From: Methylopila sp. Yamaguchi
GTDB taxonomy: Bacteria; Pseudomonadota; Alphaproteobacteria; Rhizobiales; Methylopilaceae
Assembly: GCF_002897035.1 (NCBI RefSeq)
Contig: NZ_BAUX01000007.1
Location: 124,001-188,000, forward strand
Length of the DNA: 64,000 nucleotides
Direction: 5' to 3'
Below are positions 8,200 to 16,557 of the stretch, piece after piece. Below the pieces are notes generated by a model. That model was not told where the DNA came from. It saw only the letters and a program-made list of their open reading frames with translations, and did no database searches. The position numbers and the translations under genes were made by a program. How positions within the stretch are numbered: position 1 is the first letter of the stretch; every line of letters begins with the position of its first letter.

Positions 8200-8748
8200 A
8201 TGGCGAGCGTAACGTCTTCCACGCCGATGTCGTCCTGGCGCTCGTCTCTCACCCGACTGTTCGAAGGGCACCGCGCCCAGCTCGAACGCATGGTGCGCCG
8301 GCGGGTGCGCGACGGCGAGGCCGCGGCGGACATCGTGCAGGACGTTTTCGCGCGGGTCTTCAAGGCCGGCAGCGCGGGCTCCGACGACGACGATCGCCGC
8401 ATCCTCTACGCCGCCGCCCGCAACGCCGCGATCGACCACAACCTCGCCGCCGGCCGGCGCTCCCGCGCGCTCGCCCAACTCACGCCGGAGCAGCTCGCCA
8501 CCGAGCCGTCGACCCAGGACGACGCCTTCGCCGCGCGCGAGACGCTGAAGGCGCTCGCACAGGCGCTCGAGCGCCTTCCACCCCGCACCCGCGAGATTTT
8601 CATCGCCCGACGGCTGCGGGGCGAGACCAACGCCGAGATCGCGGCGAGGCTTGGCGTCACGGTGCGCGCGGTGGAGAAGCAGCTCGCGCGCGGCCTCGAG
8701 CAGTGCCGCGAAGCGCTCGCCGATCACCTCGGCGACGATTTTTCCTAA
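8200..8748 (+). CDS. hasI: ECF RNA polymerase sigma factor, FecI/HasI type
   Basis: A 182-residue extracytoplasmic-function sigma factor. Region 2 is seen in LFEGHRAQLERMVRRRVRDGEAAADIVQDVFARVF and region 4 in LPPRTREIFIARRLRGETNAEIAARLGVTVRAVEKQLARGL with its helix-turn-helix. It is followed by a FecR-like anti-sigma and a TonB-dependent receptor with an N-terminal signalling domain, which is the arrangement of the Fec and Has surface-signalling systems. It should therefore direct transcription of the heme receptor when heme-loaded hemophore or heme binds outside. ATG 8200 is chosen; ATG 8227 is also possible. The symbol is by position and class, not by orthology test. Confidence 0.8.
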   Translation: MASVTSSTPMSSWRSSLTRLFEGHRAQLERMVRRRVRDGEAAADIVQDVFARVFKAGSAGSDDDDRRILYAAARNAAIDHNLAAGRRSRALAQLTPEQLATEPSTQDDAFAARETLKALAQALERLPPRTREIFIARRLRGETNAEIAARLGVTVRAVEKQLARGLEQCREALADHLGDDFS

Positions 8749-8852
8749 AACCGCGTTCGGGCTTCGCGCGCTCGATCGTTCTTGAGACAGAAGCTGGAAG
8801 CCTTCTAAGGTCGGAACGTGAGAGCACGCGCGCGAAAACCCATAGGCCGCCT

Positions 8853-9794
8853 ATGACGGCGGAACGCCCGACCGAGGCTCACCGCGCCGCCGCCGCGCGA
8901 TGGCTCGCCCGCCGGGACGGATCGCAGAGCGCCGCCGACGAGGCGAGCTTTGCGGCCTGGCGCGACGCGGATCTTCGCCACGCCCAGGCCTACGATCAGG
9001 CCGAAGGGATGTGGGCCGCGCTCGGCGGCCCGCTCGCGGCGATCGCTGAGCGCTCGCCACGCCCGAAGGTCAAACGAGGCGCGGCGTCGTTCCTCCGTCC
9101 GCGCTTCGCCGCGCTGGCGCTCGCCGGCGCCCTCGCCGTCTGGGTCGCCGCTCCGCTCGTGACCACGCTGCGCGCGGATGTGGCGACGAGCCCGGGAGAG
9201 ACCACGCTGCATGTCTTGCCCGACGGCTCGACCGCGCGCCTCGGCCCCGACGCCGCGCTCGCCGCAGCTTTCGAGCCGGGCGCCCGCCGGGTGACGCTGC
9301 TGAAGGGCGAGATCTATTTTGAAGTCGCGCCGGACCCTCACCGGCCGTTCACCGTGGACGCCGGCGACGCAAGCGTCCGGGTCGTCGGCACCGCCTTCGA
9401 CGTGGACCGCGCCGAGGGCGGCGTGACCGTCACGGTGAAGCGCGGCGCCGTCCGCGTTCTCGGCGACGCCGACACGGCGGAGGTGGCGCTCGGCCCCGGA
9501 CAGCAGGTGGCCGTCGTGGACGGGCGCCCCGGCGAGGCAGGTCCGGCGAACCTCGACGCCGCACTCGCCTGGATGTCGGGCCGGCTCGTGTTCGACAAGG
9601 CGCCGCTCGGCCGGGTGGTCGAGTCGCTTCAGCGGCAGACCTCGTCCCGCATCGTGCTGCGGGGGTCGCTGGCCGACCGCCGGGTCTCCGGCACCTTCCC
9701 CACGACGGGCGTCGCCCAGAGCCTCGCCGCCGCGGCCGCCGCCGTCGGCGCTCAGACCCTGCGGATCACACCGTGGGTGACGGTCGTCTACTGA
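8853..9794 (+). CDS. hasS: FecR/HasS-type anti-sigma regulator
   Basis: A 313-residue inner-membrane protein. Residues 5-60 form the cytoplasmic FecR N-terminal helical region (EAHRAAAARWLARRDG, DEASFAAWRDADLRHAQAYDQAE), residues about 85-105 a single membrane helix, and 110-210 the periplasmic FecR domain (LPDGSTARLGPDAAL, LLKGEIYFEVA, FTVDAGDASVRVVGTAFDVD). The C-terminal part (FDKAPLGRVVESLQRQTSSRIVLRG) resembles the secretin/TonB short domain that contacts the receptor. In Fec/Has systems it holds the sigma factor until the receptor signals. ATG 8853 was chosen as the first start before the conserved region. It is 104 bases after the sigma-factor stop. Confidence 0.87.
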   Translation: MTAERPTEAHRAAAARWLARRDGSQSAADEASFAAWRDADLRHAQAYDQAEGMWAALGGPLAAIAERSPRPKVKRGAASFLRPRFAALALAGALAVWVAAPLVTTLRADVATSPGETTLHVLPDGSTARLGPDAALAAAFEPGARRVTLLKGEIYFEVAPDPHRPFTVDAGDASVRVVGTAFDVDRAEGGVTVTVKRGAVRVLGDADTAEVALGPGQQVAVVDGRPGEAGPANLDAALAWMSGRLVFDKAPLGRVVESLQRQTSSRIVLRGSLADRRVSGTFPTTGVAQSLAAAAAAVGAQTLRITPWVTVVY

Positions 9795-9904
9795 CGTCCG
9801 TCGATGCTTAAGTCTTTTCGCCGCTCGCCGTTCGCAAATCCGGCGCCCGCTCGTTTCTCATCCTGAGAGCTGGGCGACGCCGGCTCGCGGGACGGGACGG
9901 CGTG

Positions 9905-12379
9905 ATGCGTTTGGCGATGGGACAGAGCTTCAGGCTCGCGGGATTGGGCGCGTGGCTGCTGGGAGCGAGCGCGCTCACCGCCGCGCCGAGCCAGGCGCAG
10001 CAGACGTCCGAGTCCACCTACCGCTTCAACGTCGCCGCCAAGCCGCTGGCGGCCGCGATCGCCGACGTGGGCGCCACGAGCGGCTGGCGCATCGCCTACG
10101 CGGCGCCCCTGCCGGCCGGCGCGCGGAGCCGCCCGCTCAGCGGCGTCTACTCGACACCCCAGGCGCTCACGGCGCTGCTCGGCGACACGCCCTTCGGCGT
10201 GCGCGTCGTGGGGCCGCGCGCCGTCACGCTGTACGACCGGAGCGCCGCGGCGGTCCCGTCCGGCGTGGACGCTGGCGACGCCATCCTGATCGGCCCCGTC
10301 GAGGTGACGGCGAACGCGGGCTCCGCCGGCGGCCCCGGCTGGCAGGGCGCCTCCGACGACGTCTACGAGACGCCAAGCGGCGTCGCGCAGGTCGGCCGGC
10401 AGGCGATCGACGACCGCGGCGGCGCCCGCAACACCGCCGACATCCTGCGCAGCGTCTCGGGCCTCAACACGGTGGTCGACCGGCAGAACCCGGGCGTGAA
10501 CGTCAACATCCGCGGCCTGCAGGACCAGGGCCGCGTGAACATGTCGATCGACGGCGCGCGGCAGAACTTCCAGCAGGCGGGCCACGGCTCGACGGCCTAC
10601 GTCTATGTCGACCCGGAGCTGCTCTCGCGCGTGGACGTGGAGAAGGGCGCGAGCTCGACCGCCGGCGGCGCCGGCGTCATTGGCGGCGTGGTGAACTTCC
10701 GCACCCTCGACGCCTCAGACGTGATCCTCGATGGCAAGACCTGGGGCGCGCGCCTCAACGCCGCGACCGGCACGAACGCGTTCGACTTCAACGGCAGCGC
10801 AGCGCTTGCGGCGCGTGTGGGGGAGTCGGTCGAAGTGATCGGAGCCGTAGGACGCAAGAAGCTCGGAGAGTACGATGCGGGCAAGCGGGGAGACGCGCTG
10901 GACGAGCGGTCCTCCGAAGGCTCCAGCACGCCGCTTTCCGACTTCGTGACGCAGGACCAATGGTCCTGGCTTTTGAAGGCGACGGCCGAGGTCGCCGAAG
11001 ACCACACGATCACGTTGAGTTATGTCGGCCTGAACACCGATTTCGGCACGGGCAGCGGCCAATACGTCGACAAGAACACCGTCGAGAACCACACGGCGAC
11101 GGCGGCGTGGCGCTGGACGCCCGGCGGCCCCTGGGTCGATCTCGACGCGAAGGCATATTACACGCGCACGTCGGACGACCAGTTTCGACCTGCGCGCCTT
11201 CCAAGGACCCCGGCGGCCCGGGTCGACTACGCCATCGACACCTTCGGCGGCTCGCTGCAGAACACGTCGCGTTTCGAACTGCCGGGCGTCAACGTGGCGG
11301 TGACCTACGGCGGCGAGTACTTCCACGACAAGACAGACACAGCCTCTGTCTGGGCCGACCCCGCCTTCGACCCCGGGAACGTGCAGTTCTCGGGTAGCAA
11401 CCCAAACGGCAAACGTGGCGTCGGCAGCGCGTTCGGCCAAGTCGAGCTGACCCACAGCACGTGGCTGCAGCTCATCGGCGGCCTGCGCTACGACCGTTAC
11501 GATCTGAGCGGATCCGGCCTCGTGTTCAGCGACCTTGCGGGCGCCGCCTTCCTCCCGTTCCACGTGGACCGTTCGCAGGGCCGCCTATCGCCGACCGCGA
11601 CGGTCGCGGTGACGCCGCTCACGGGCGTGCAGGTCTACGGCTCCTACAAGCAAGGCTTTCGGCCGCCGACGATCATGGAGACCTTGCTGGGCGGCTCGCA
11701 CATCGGCGGCTTCATCTACTTCGCCCCCAATCCCAATCTGAAGCCCGAAATCTCGGAGACCTGGGAGGCGGGCGTCAACCTGAAGTTCGACGGCGCATTG
11801 CGTGAGGACGACGCGTTCCGGGCGAAAATCTCGATCTACTCCACCGAGGTCAGGAACTTCGTCACTCAAGCGACGATCTCAAACGGCGGGGAAGGCTATT
11901 ACTTCGCCAACGTCAACCTGAAGGATCCGGCCAAGCTCAAGGGCCTCGACCTCGAAGCCAATTACGACGCCGGCATGGCGTACATCGGCGCGTCGGTCTC
12001 ACTCATCGACGGCACGTACGACGAAGACTACGATTCCGGGGGCTACGCGTATCCAAGCCTGCAGAGCCTCTATCTCGCGCCGAAGACGAAGGTGGCGATC
12101 GACGGCGGCTTCAGGTTCTTCGAACGCAAGCTGACCGTCGGCGGCCGCCTCACCCGCGTCGTCCCCGAAGACATGCTGGGAGCGGTCAACACCCAGTCGC
12201 CGATCTACAAGCCTTACGTGCTGCTCGACGCCTACGCGTCCTACAAGATCAACGACAACTTCACCGTCCGCGCCGCGATCGAGAACATTACCGACCGCGC
12301 CTATGTGGACGCGATGGCCTCCCAACTCACCGCGTCGCCGGGCCGCACAGCGACCCTCGGCGTGACGGCGCGGTTCTGA
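9905..12379 (+). CDS. hasR: TonB-dependent heme/hemophore receptor with signalling domain
   Basis: An 824-residue outer-membrane receptor. After a signal peptide (about 1-32) comes a secretin/TonB short domain (about 36-110, STYRFNVAAKPLAAAIADVG) for surface signalling to FecR-type proteins, then the plug (about 155-255, VDRQNPGVNVNIRGLQDQG, DVEKGASSTAGGAGVIGGVV) and a beta-barrel ending in the aromatic terminus TARF. Heme-receptor hallmarks are present: a FRPP box at 585-588, NPNL at 609-612, and H599 between them. The adjacent HasA-like gene points to a HasR-like role, taking heme from a hemophore. ATG 9905 is preferred over the GTG at 9902. The 110-base upstream gap probably holds the ECF promoter. 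Confidence 0.88.
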   Translation: MRLAMGQSFRLAGLGAWLLGASALTAAPSQAQQTSESTYRFNVAAKPLAAAIADVGATSGWRIAYAAPLPAGARSRPLSGVYSTPQALTALLGDTPFGVRVVGPRAVTLYDRSAAAVPSGVDAGDAILIGPVEVTANAGSAGGPGWQGASDDVYETPSGVAQVGRQAIDDRGGARNTADILRSVSGLNTVVDRQNPGVNVNIRGLQDQGRVNMSIDGARQNFQQAGHGSTAYVYVDPELLSRVDVEKGASSTAGGAGVIGGVVNFRTLDASDVILDGKTWGARLNAATGTNAFDFNGSAALAARVGESVEVIGAVGRKKLGEYDAGKRGDALDERSSEGSSTPLSDFVTQDQWSWLLKATAEVAEDHTITLSYVGLNTDFGTGSGQYVDKNTVENHTATAAWRWTPGGPWVDLDAKAYYTRTSDDQFRPARLPRTPAARVDYAIDTFGGSLQNTSRFELPGVNVAVTYGGEYFHDKTDTASVWADPAFDPGNVQFSGSNPNGKRGVGSAFGQVELTHSTWLQLIGGLRYDRYDLSGSGLVFSDLAGAAFLPFHVDRSQGRLSPTATVAVTPLTGVQVYGSYKQGFRPPTIMETLLGGSHIGGFIYFAPNPNLKPEISETWEAGVNLKFDGALREDDAFRAKISIYSTEVRNFVTQATISNGGEGYYFANVNLKDPAKLKGLDLEANYDAGMAYIGASVSLIDGTYDEDYDSGGYAYPSLQSLYLAPKTKVAIDGGFRFFERKLTVGGRLTRVVPEDMLGAVNTQSPIYKPYVLLDAYASYKINDNFTVRAAIENITDRAYVDAMASQLTASPGRTATLGVTARF

Positions 12380-12438
12380 ACCGCCGCGCCCGCTTCCAGC
12401 CCTCGCCTTGACCGAGGGACGACCAAGGAGATTGCGCC

Positions 12439-13437
12439 ATGGCTCTCACCATCACCGCTTACGACGCTGACGGCGACGGCGTCGGCGTCAACGTCGCGAC
12501 CTACCTCTCAGGCTTCGACGCCGACTTCGCCCCCAGCGGCTGGGGCTTCTTCAGCGCCAACCCGACGGACTTCTCCGGCGACGAGTTCGCCGTGTCGGAC
12601 AGCAGCGACACCACGCTGCCGATCGCCGACGGACAGTCGGTGATCTTCGAGTCCGGGTCGGCCGGCGATCTCAACTACAACTTCTCGAACCACACGCTGG
12701 GCGGCGCGCTGGACGCGGTGACCTTCGGCGAGGGCCTCACCTACGCCTCGGCCGGCGACGACTTCACCTCCACGGTCGACCTCAGGATCAGCGGGCTGGG
12801 ACTGACCGGCACGGGCGCGAACAACCCCGTCCATAACCTCGTCTACGACACCATGAACGGCGGCACGTCGGCGCTGAAGGCGCAGCTCGCGGCGAACGCG
12901 ATCGTCTTCAACGGCAGCACGGGCGCGGACGTCTTTACCGGCTACGGCCACGCTGACACGCTGAACGGCGGCAAAGGAAACGACACGCTCACCGGCGGCG
13001 CGGGCAACGACACGCTGAACGGCGGCGCGGGCAACGATCGCCTCATCGGCGGCCTGGACAACGACCGTCTGGTCGGCGGCGACGGCGCCGACGTGTTGAG
13101 CGGCGGCAAGGGCAACGACACGATCTACGGCCAGGCCGGCAACGATCGCCTCATCGGCGACGCGGGGAACGACGTCTTGATCGGCGGCGAAGGGCGCGAC
13201 GTGTTCCAGTTCGCGGCGGGCTTCGGCAAGGACCGCATCAACGACTTCGAGGCGGGGCCGGGCGCCGGCGACCGCATCTCGTTCGCCTCGTCGATCTTCG
13301 ATAGTTTCGCGGACGTGCTGGCCGCGACGACCGACTCGGGCGCGAACGCCGTGATCAGGGTCGACGCCAACAACACGATCACGCTCCTCGGCGTGCACGC
13401 CGCGGACCTTCACGCCAACGACTTCCTGTTCACCTGA
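12439..13437 (+). CDS. hasA: HasA-like hemophore fused to an RTX calcium-binding repeat domain
   Basis: A 332-residue secreted protein without an N-terminal signal peptide. Residues 1-155 resemble the HasA hemophore fold: YLSGFDADF near the start, [25 protein letters not shown] (77-100) and [20 protein letters not shown] (131-150) align by eye with Serratia and Pseudomonas HasA. Y80 and H85 occupy the places of the heme ligand Tyr75 and its partner His83; no His is found where His32 should be. Residues 159-257 are eleven consecutive GGxGxDxLx-type RTX nonapeptides, followed by a C-terminal type I secretion-like segment ending in DFLFT. Known HasA proteins are about 190 residues and lack RTX repeats. 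The start follows a strong AAGGAG. No exporter genes are adjacent. Confidence 0.85.
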   Translation: MALTITAYDADGDGVGVNVATYLSGFDADFAPSGWGFFSANPTDFSGDEFAVSDSSDTTLPIADGQSVIFESGSAGDLNYNFSNHTLGGALDAVTFGEGLTYASAGDDFTSTVDLRISGLGLTGTGANNPVHNLVYDTMNGGTSALKAQLAANAIVFNGSTGADVFTGYGHADTLNGGKGNDTLTGGAGNDTLNGGAGNDRLIGGLDNDRLVGGDGADVLSGGKGNDTIYGQAGNDRLIGDAGNDVLIGGEGRDVFQFAAGFGKDRINDFEAGPGAGDRISFASSIFDSFADVLAATTDSGANAVIRVDANNTITLLGVHAADLHANDFLFT

Positions 13438-13451
13438 CCTATTGTTCCAAA

Positions 13452-13477
13452 GCCGGCGCGGATCTGTTCGCGCCGGC
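13452..13477 (+). terminator. Strong hairpin after the hemophore gene
   Basis: A perfect 9-bp stem GCCGGCGCG / CGCGCCGGC with an 8-base loop, 14 bases after the hemophore stop. No T-run follows. Its position suits partial termination or mRNA protection, so that the secreted hemophore is made in excess over the heme oxygenase downstream. Confidence 0.5.
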
Positions 13478-13499
13478 CTCCGACGACGACGAGAGACCC

Positions 13500-14102
13500 A
13501 TGGCCGACGCCGCGACCGACCTGATCGACCGCCCCGCGGAGAGCCGCGTCCAGACGCTGCGCCGCGCCACCCACGACATGCATGAGCGCCTCGACGCCCG
13601 GATCATGCAGGCCAAGCCCTTCGCCAGCCGCGCGTCCTACGTCCGCTTTCTCGAGGTCCAGCGCCGCTTCCATGCGGACGTCGCGGCGCTCTACGCCGAC
13701 GCCCGGCTGCAACTGATCGCGCCCGACTTGGCCTCGCGCGCGAAGCTGGCGCTGATCGAGCAGGATCTGCGTGACCTTGGCGCCGAGCCTGCGCCTCTGA
13801 CGGAGCCCGCGGTCGACCCCTCCGATCTTCCGGCCGCGCTCGGCTGGCTCTATGTGGCGGAAGGCTCCAGCTTGGGCGCCGCCTTCCTGCTGAAGGAGGC
13901 GCTCAAGCTCGGGCTCGACCCGGACTTCGGCGCCCGTCATCTCGCCGCGCATCCCGAGGGCCGCGGCCTGCACTGGCGCCGGTTCACCCAGGCGCTCGAC
14001 GACGCCCCGCTGAACGCCGACGAAGACGCCCGCGCCGTCGCGGGCGCGGCCGCCGCCTTCGCGCGCGTGCGGGCGCTGGTCGACGACCTCATGCCGAAAT
14101 GA
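13500..14102 (+). CDS. hemO: Heme oxygenase (biliverdin-producing type)
   Basis: A 200-residue cytoplasmic enzyme that would open the heme ring with O2 and electrons to give biliverdin, CO and Fe2+. The N-terminal pattern LRRATHDMHERLDARI supplies the expected proximal His (H28, in the T-x3-H spacing), and the distal-helix segment LGWLYVAEGSSLGAAFL around residues 118-134 is the characteristic Gly/Ser-rich distal helix of HemO/BphO-type heme oxygenases. It lies between the hemophore and TonB genes, where hasD and hasE stand in classic has operons. Its stop overlaps the TonB start (ATGA), so the two are translationally coupled. Electron donor not encoded nearby. Confidence 0.88.
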   Translation: MADAATDLIDRPAESRVQTLRRATHDMHERLDARIMQAKPFASRASYVRFLEVQRRFHADVAALYADARLQLIAPDLASRAKLALIEQDLRDLGAEPAPLTEPAVDPSDLPAALGWLYVAEGSSLGAAFLLKEALKLGLDPDFGARHLAAHPEGRGLHWRRFTQALDDAPLNADEDARAVAGAAAAFARVRALVDDLMPK

Positions 14103-14962
14103 CGGCGGCGGCGGCCGCCTTTCCGGTCGCCTCGCCGGGCCCGGGCGCCGGGCGTTGGGCCGCCGCCTTCGCCGTCGCGGCCGCGCTTCACCTTGGCCTG
14201 GGCGCCGGAGCGCTGATGCGCTGGGCGCCCGCGCCGACGGAGCCCGCGCCGGAGGCGGCGGCGGTGATGATCGACTTCGCGCCGCTGCCGACCGCCCCCG
14301 CTTCGGAGGCGAGCGACGCGGCGCCTGCGGTTCAGTCCGCGACCGCGGCCGCCGACGCGCTCGAGCCGGTCGAGCCCGACGAGGTCCAGGCCGAGCCTTC
14401 GACAGACGACGTTCTTGAGGTTCCCCCGGAAAGGGGCGCCGCCGAGACCGCCGCGCTCACCGCGGAGCGCGCGCCGCTTGAGGCCGTGGTCGCCGCCGCT
14501 CCGCCCGAGCGGCCGGCGCAGGAGGACGCCAAGCCGCGGCCCGCGGACTCCCGGCCGAAGTCGCAGCGCGCCCGTCCGGCCCCGACCCCGGCGCGCGAGA
14601 CGACAGCGGCTCCAAAGGTCAACGCGCCCCGGTCGGAGCGGGTCGCCGCCAGCTCCCCCGGCGTCGCCAGCGCCGTAGCGCCCGCCGACTGGACCAACCG
14701 CGTCCTCGCGCAGATCAACCGGCACAAGCGCTATCCACTGCCGGCGAAGAGCCGCCGCGAGGAGGGCGTCGCCTACGTGCGCATCACGATCGACCGCGCG
14801 GGGGTGGTGCAGGCGGCGGAGCTCGCCCGCGGCACCGGGCATGCCGAGCTCGACCGCGAGGCGGTGGCGGTGACGCGCCGCGCCTCGCCGCTGCCGGCGC
14901 CGCCCGCGGAGGTGCGTTCGCTGAAGATCCTGGCGCCGGTGAGCTTCAGCCTGCGGTCCTGA
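14099..14962 (+). CDS. tonB: TonB-family energy transducer (HasB-like)
   Basis: A 287-residue inner-membrane protein that transmits proton-motive energy to the heme receptor. It has an N-terminal membrane helix at about 20-40 (WAAAFAVAAALHLGLGAGAL), a long Pro/Ala/Glu-rich periplasmic spacer (about 45-190), and a C-terminal TonB domain (about 197-285) with the conserved VLAQINRHKRYPLPAKSRREEGVAYVRI core and the Arg-Gly-x-Gly-H-xx-LD motif. No exbB or exbD is present nearby, so it must use ExbBD encoded elsewhere. It is the last gene of the heme cluster and converges with the FAD-linked oxidase gene, leaving only 21 bases between them. Confidence 0.88.
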   Translation: MTAAAAAFPVASPGPGAGRWAAAFAVAAALHLGLGAGALMRWAPAPTEPAPEAAAVMIDFAPLPTAPASEASDAAPAVQSATAAADALEPVEPDEVQAEPSTDDVLEVPPERGAAETAALTAERAPLEAVVAAAPPERPAQEDAKPRPADSRPKSQRARPAPTPARETTAAPKVNAPRSERVAASSPGVASAVAPADWTNRVLAQINRHKRYPLPAKSRREEGVAYVRITIDRAGVVQAAELARGTGHAELDREAVAVTRRASPLPAPPAEVRSLKILAPVSFSLRS

Positions 14963-14983
14963 ACGAAGGCGGCGCGCCCGCTC

Positions 14984-16399
14984 TCAGCTCAACGGATCGA
15001 CCACAGCGCCGGCGTTCATCAGGTTGCCGGGGTCGAACGCGGTCTTGATCCGCCGCATGGTGTGGCGGCGGACCGGATCGCCGTAGCGCTCGAGCAGGCC
15101 GCGCTTTAGTCGTCCGACGCCATGCTCGGCGCTGAACGCGCCGTCCATTTCGGCGGCGAGGTCGTAGAGCTGCGGCGCGAGCTCGGTCTCGATCCGCTTC
15201 GAGAAGGCGAGCCGCTCCTCGCCCGGGGGCACCAGCACGTTGTAGTGCAGGTTGCCGTCGCCGACATGGCCGTAGACCGAGAGCCGAAAGGTCGCGTCGT
15301 AGGCCGCGACGATCTCCGCCCCGCGCACGAGGAAGTCGTCGACGGACGAGATCGGCACCGAGATGTCGTGCTTGATGGAGCCGCCGGCCTTCAGCTCGCC
15401 CTCGGGGATGGTCTCGCGCATCCGCCACATCTCGGCGCGCTGGCGCTCGTTGCTGGCGAGCAGGCCGTCTTCGATCCAGCCGCGCTCGGCGAGCTGCTCC
15501 ACGGCTCCCAGCAGCACGTCGTCGAGCGGAACGCGGTCCGACGACGACGACAGCTCGATCAGCAGCGTCCCGCCCTCGCCCGCGTGCAGGCCCGCCTCCG
15601 CGCCGGCGACGAGCCCGAGGGCAGTCGTGGTGATGAACTCGAACGACGAGATCAGGTCCGCGGTCTCCCGCCGCATCAGCGCCAGCATCTCGGCGAGCGG
15701 CGCCGCGGCCGCGAGCGGCAGCCAGGCGGTGGCGCGGTTCGAGGCCTGCGGGATCAGCTTCAGCACCGCGCCGGTCACGACGCCGAGCGTGCCCTCGGCG
15801 CCGACGAAGCACTGCTTGACGTCGTATCCGGTGTTGTTCTTGCGCAGCCGGCGCATGTCGCGCAGCACCGAGCCGTCGGGAAGCACCGCCTCGATCCCGA
15901 GCAGCAGGTCGCGCATCATGCCGTAGCGTAGCACCGAGAGTCCGCCGGCGTTGGTGCCGAGCAGGCCGCCGATGCGCGCGCTGCCCTGCGAGCCGAGGCT
16001 CATCGGCAGTGTCAGACCCGCGTCCTCCGCGGCCTTCTGGGCGTCGGCCAGGATCACGCCGGCGTCGAGCGACAGGGTAAAGCCGAGCGGATCCACGGCG
16101 CGGATCTTCGCCATGCGCTCGAGGCTGATGACGAACTGACGCCCGCTCTCGTCGGGCGTCGCCCCACCGCAGTAGGAGGTGTTGCCGCCCTGCGGGACCA
16201 GCCCAAGCCTGGCCGCGCCGACGATCTCGACGGCCTTCGCGACCTCTTCGGTGGAGGTCGGCCGCAGAATCGCTGGCGACTTGCCGGTGAGGTACTTCCG
16301 CATGTCGACGAGGTAGGCGCCCGTCCGCTCGGGGTCCGTCAGGACGCCGGCGTCGCCCAGGGCGTCGCGAAGGGCGGCGAGAACGGTGTCGGTGCTCAT
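14984..16399 (-). CDS. FAD-linked oxidase (GlcD / D-2-hydroxyacid dehydrogenase type)
   Basis: A 471-residue flavoprotein of the VAO/PCMH fold. The FAD-binding loop is seen at VPQGGNTSYCGGATP (about 69-83) and GGLLGTNAGGLSVLRYGMMRD (about 144-164). The C-terminal cap has YGHVGDGNLHYNV (about 368-380), whose His residues bind a divalent metal in D-lactate and D-2-hydroxyglutarate dehydrogenases, and AEHGVGRLKRGLL near 417. It probably oxidises a D-2-hydroxyacid to the 2-oxoacid, passing electrons to a quinone, cytochrome or ETF. Substrate not determined. The MHS transporter 158 bases upstream on the same strand could supply that acid. Confidence 0.85.
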   Translation of the reverse strand: MSTDTVLAALRDALGDAGVLTDPERTGAYLVDMRKYLTGKSPAILRPTSTEEVAKAVEIVGAARLGLVPQGGNTSYCGGATPDESGRQFVISLERMAKIRAVDPLGFTLSLDAGVILADAQKAAEDAGLTLPMSLGSQGSARIGGLLGTNAGGLSVLRYGMMRDLLLGIEAVLPDGSVLRDMRRLRKNNTGYDVKQCFVGAEGTLGVVTGAVLKLIPQASNRATAWLPLAAAAPLAEMLALMRRETADLISSFEFITTTALGLVAGAEAGLHAGEGGTLLIELSSSSDRVPLDDVLLGAVEQLAERGWIEDGLLASNERQRAEMWRMRETIPEGELKAGGSIKHDISVPISSVDDFLVRGAEIVAAYDATFRLSVYGHVGDGNLHYNVLVPPGEERLAFSKRIETELAPQLYDLAAEMDGAFSAEHGVGRLKRGLLERYGDPVRRHTMRRIKTAFDPGNLMNAGAVVDPLS

Positions 16400-16557
16400 G
16401 GTCGTCGGATCTCCGGCGGGGTCGTCTTTTGAGGCGAACCTTAAAGCCCGACCGTCCCGGATGAAATCGCGACGTCATCCAGATGTCCGCGCGTCAGCAA
16501 CGAAAAGGGCGCAGCCTCGCGGCCGCGCCCCTCTCGAACAATCCGGCGATGAAGCCC

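Noticed and set aside
12913-13209. Regularly spaced near-identical DNA repeats of 27 bases, CRISPR- or tandem-repeat-like
   Set aside because: The period is nine codons and the repeats encode RTX nonapeptides in frame; there are no spacers.
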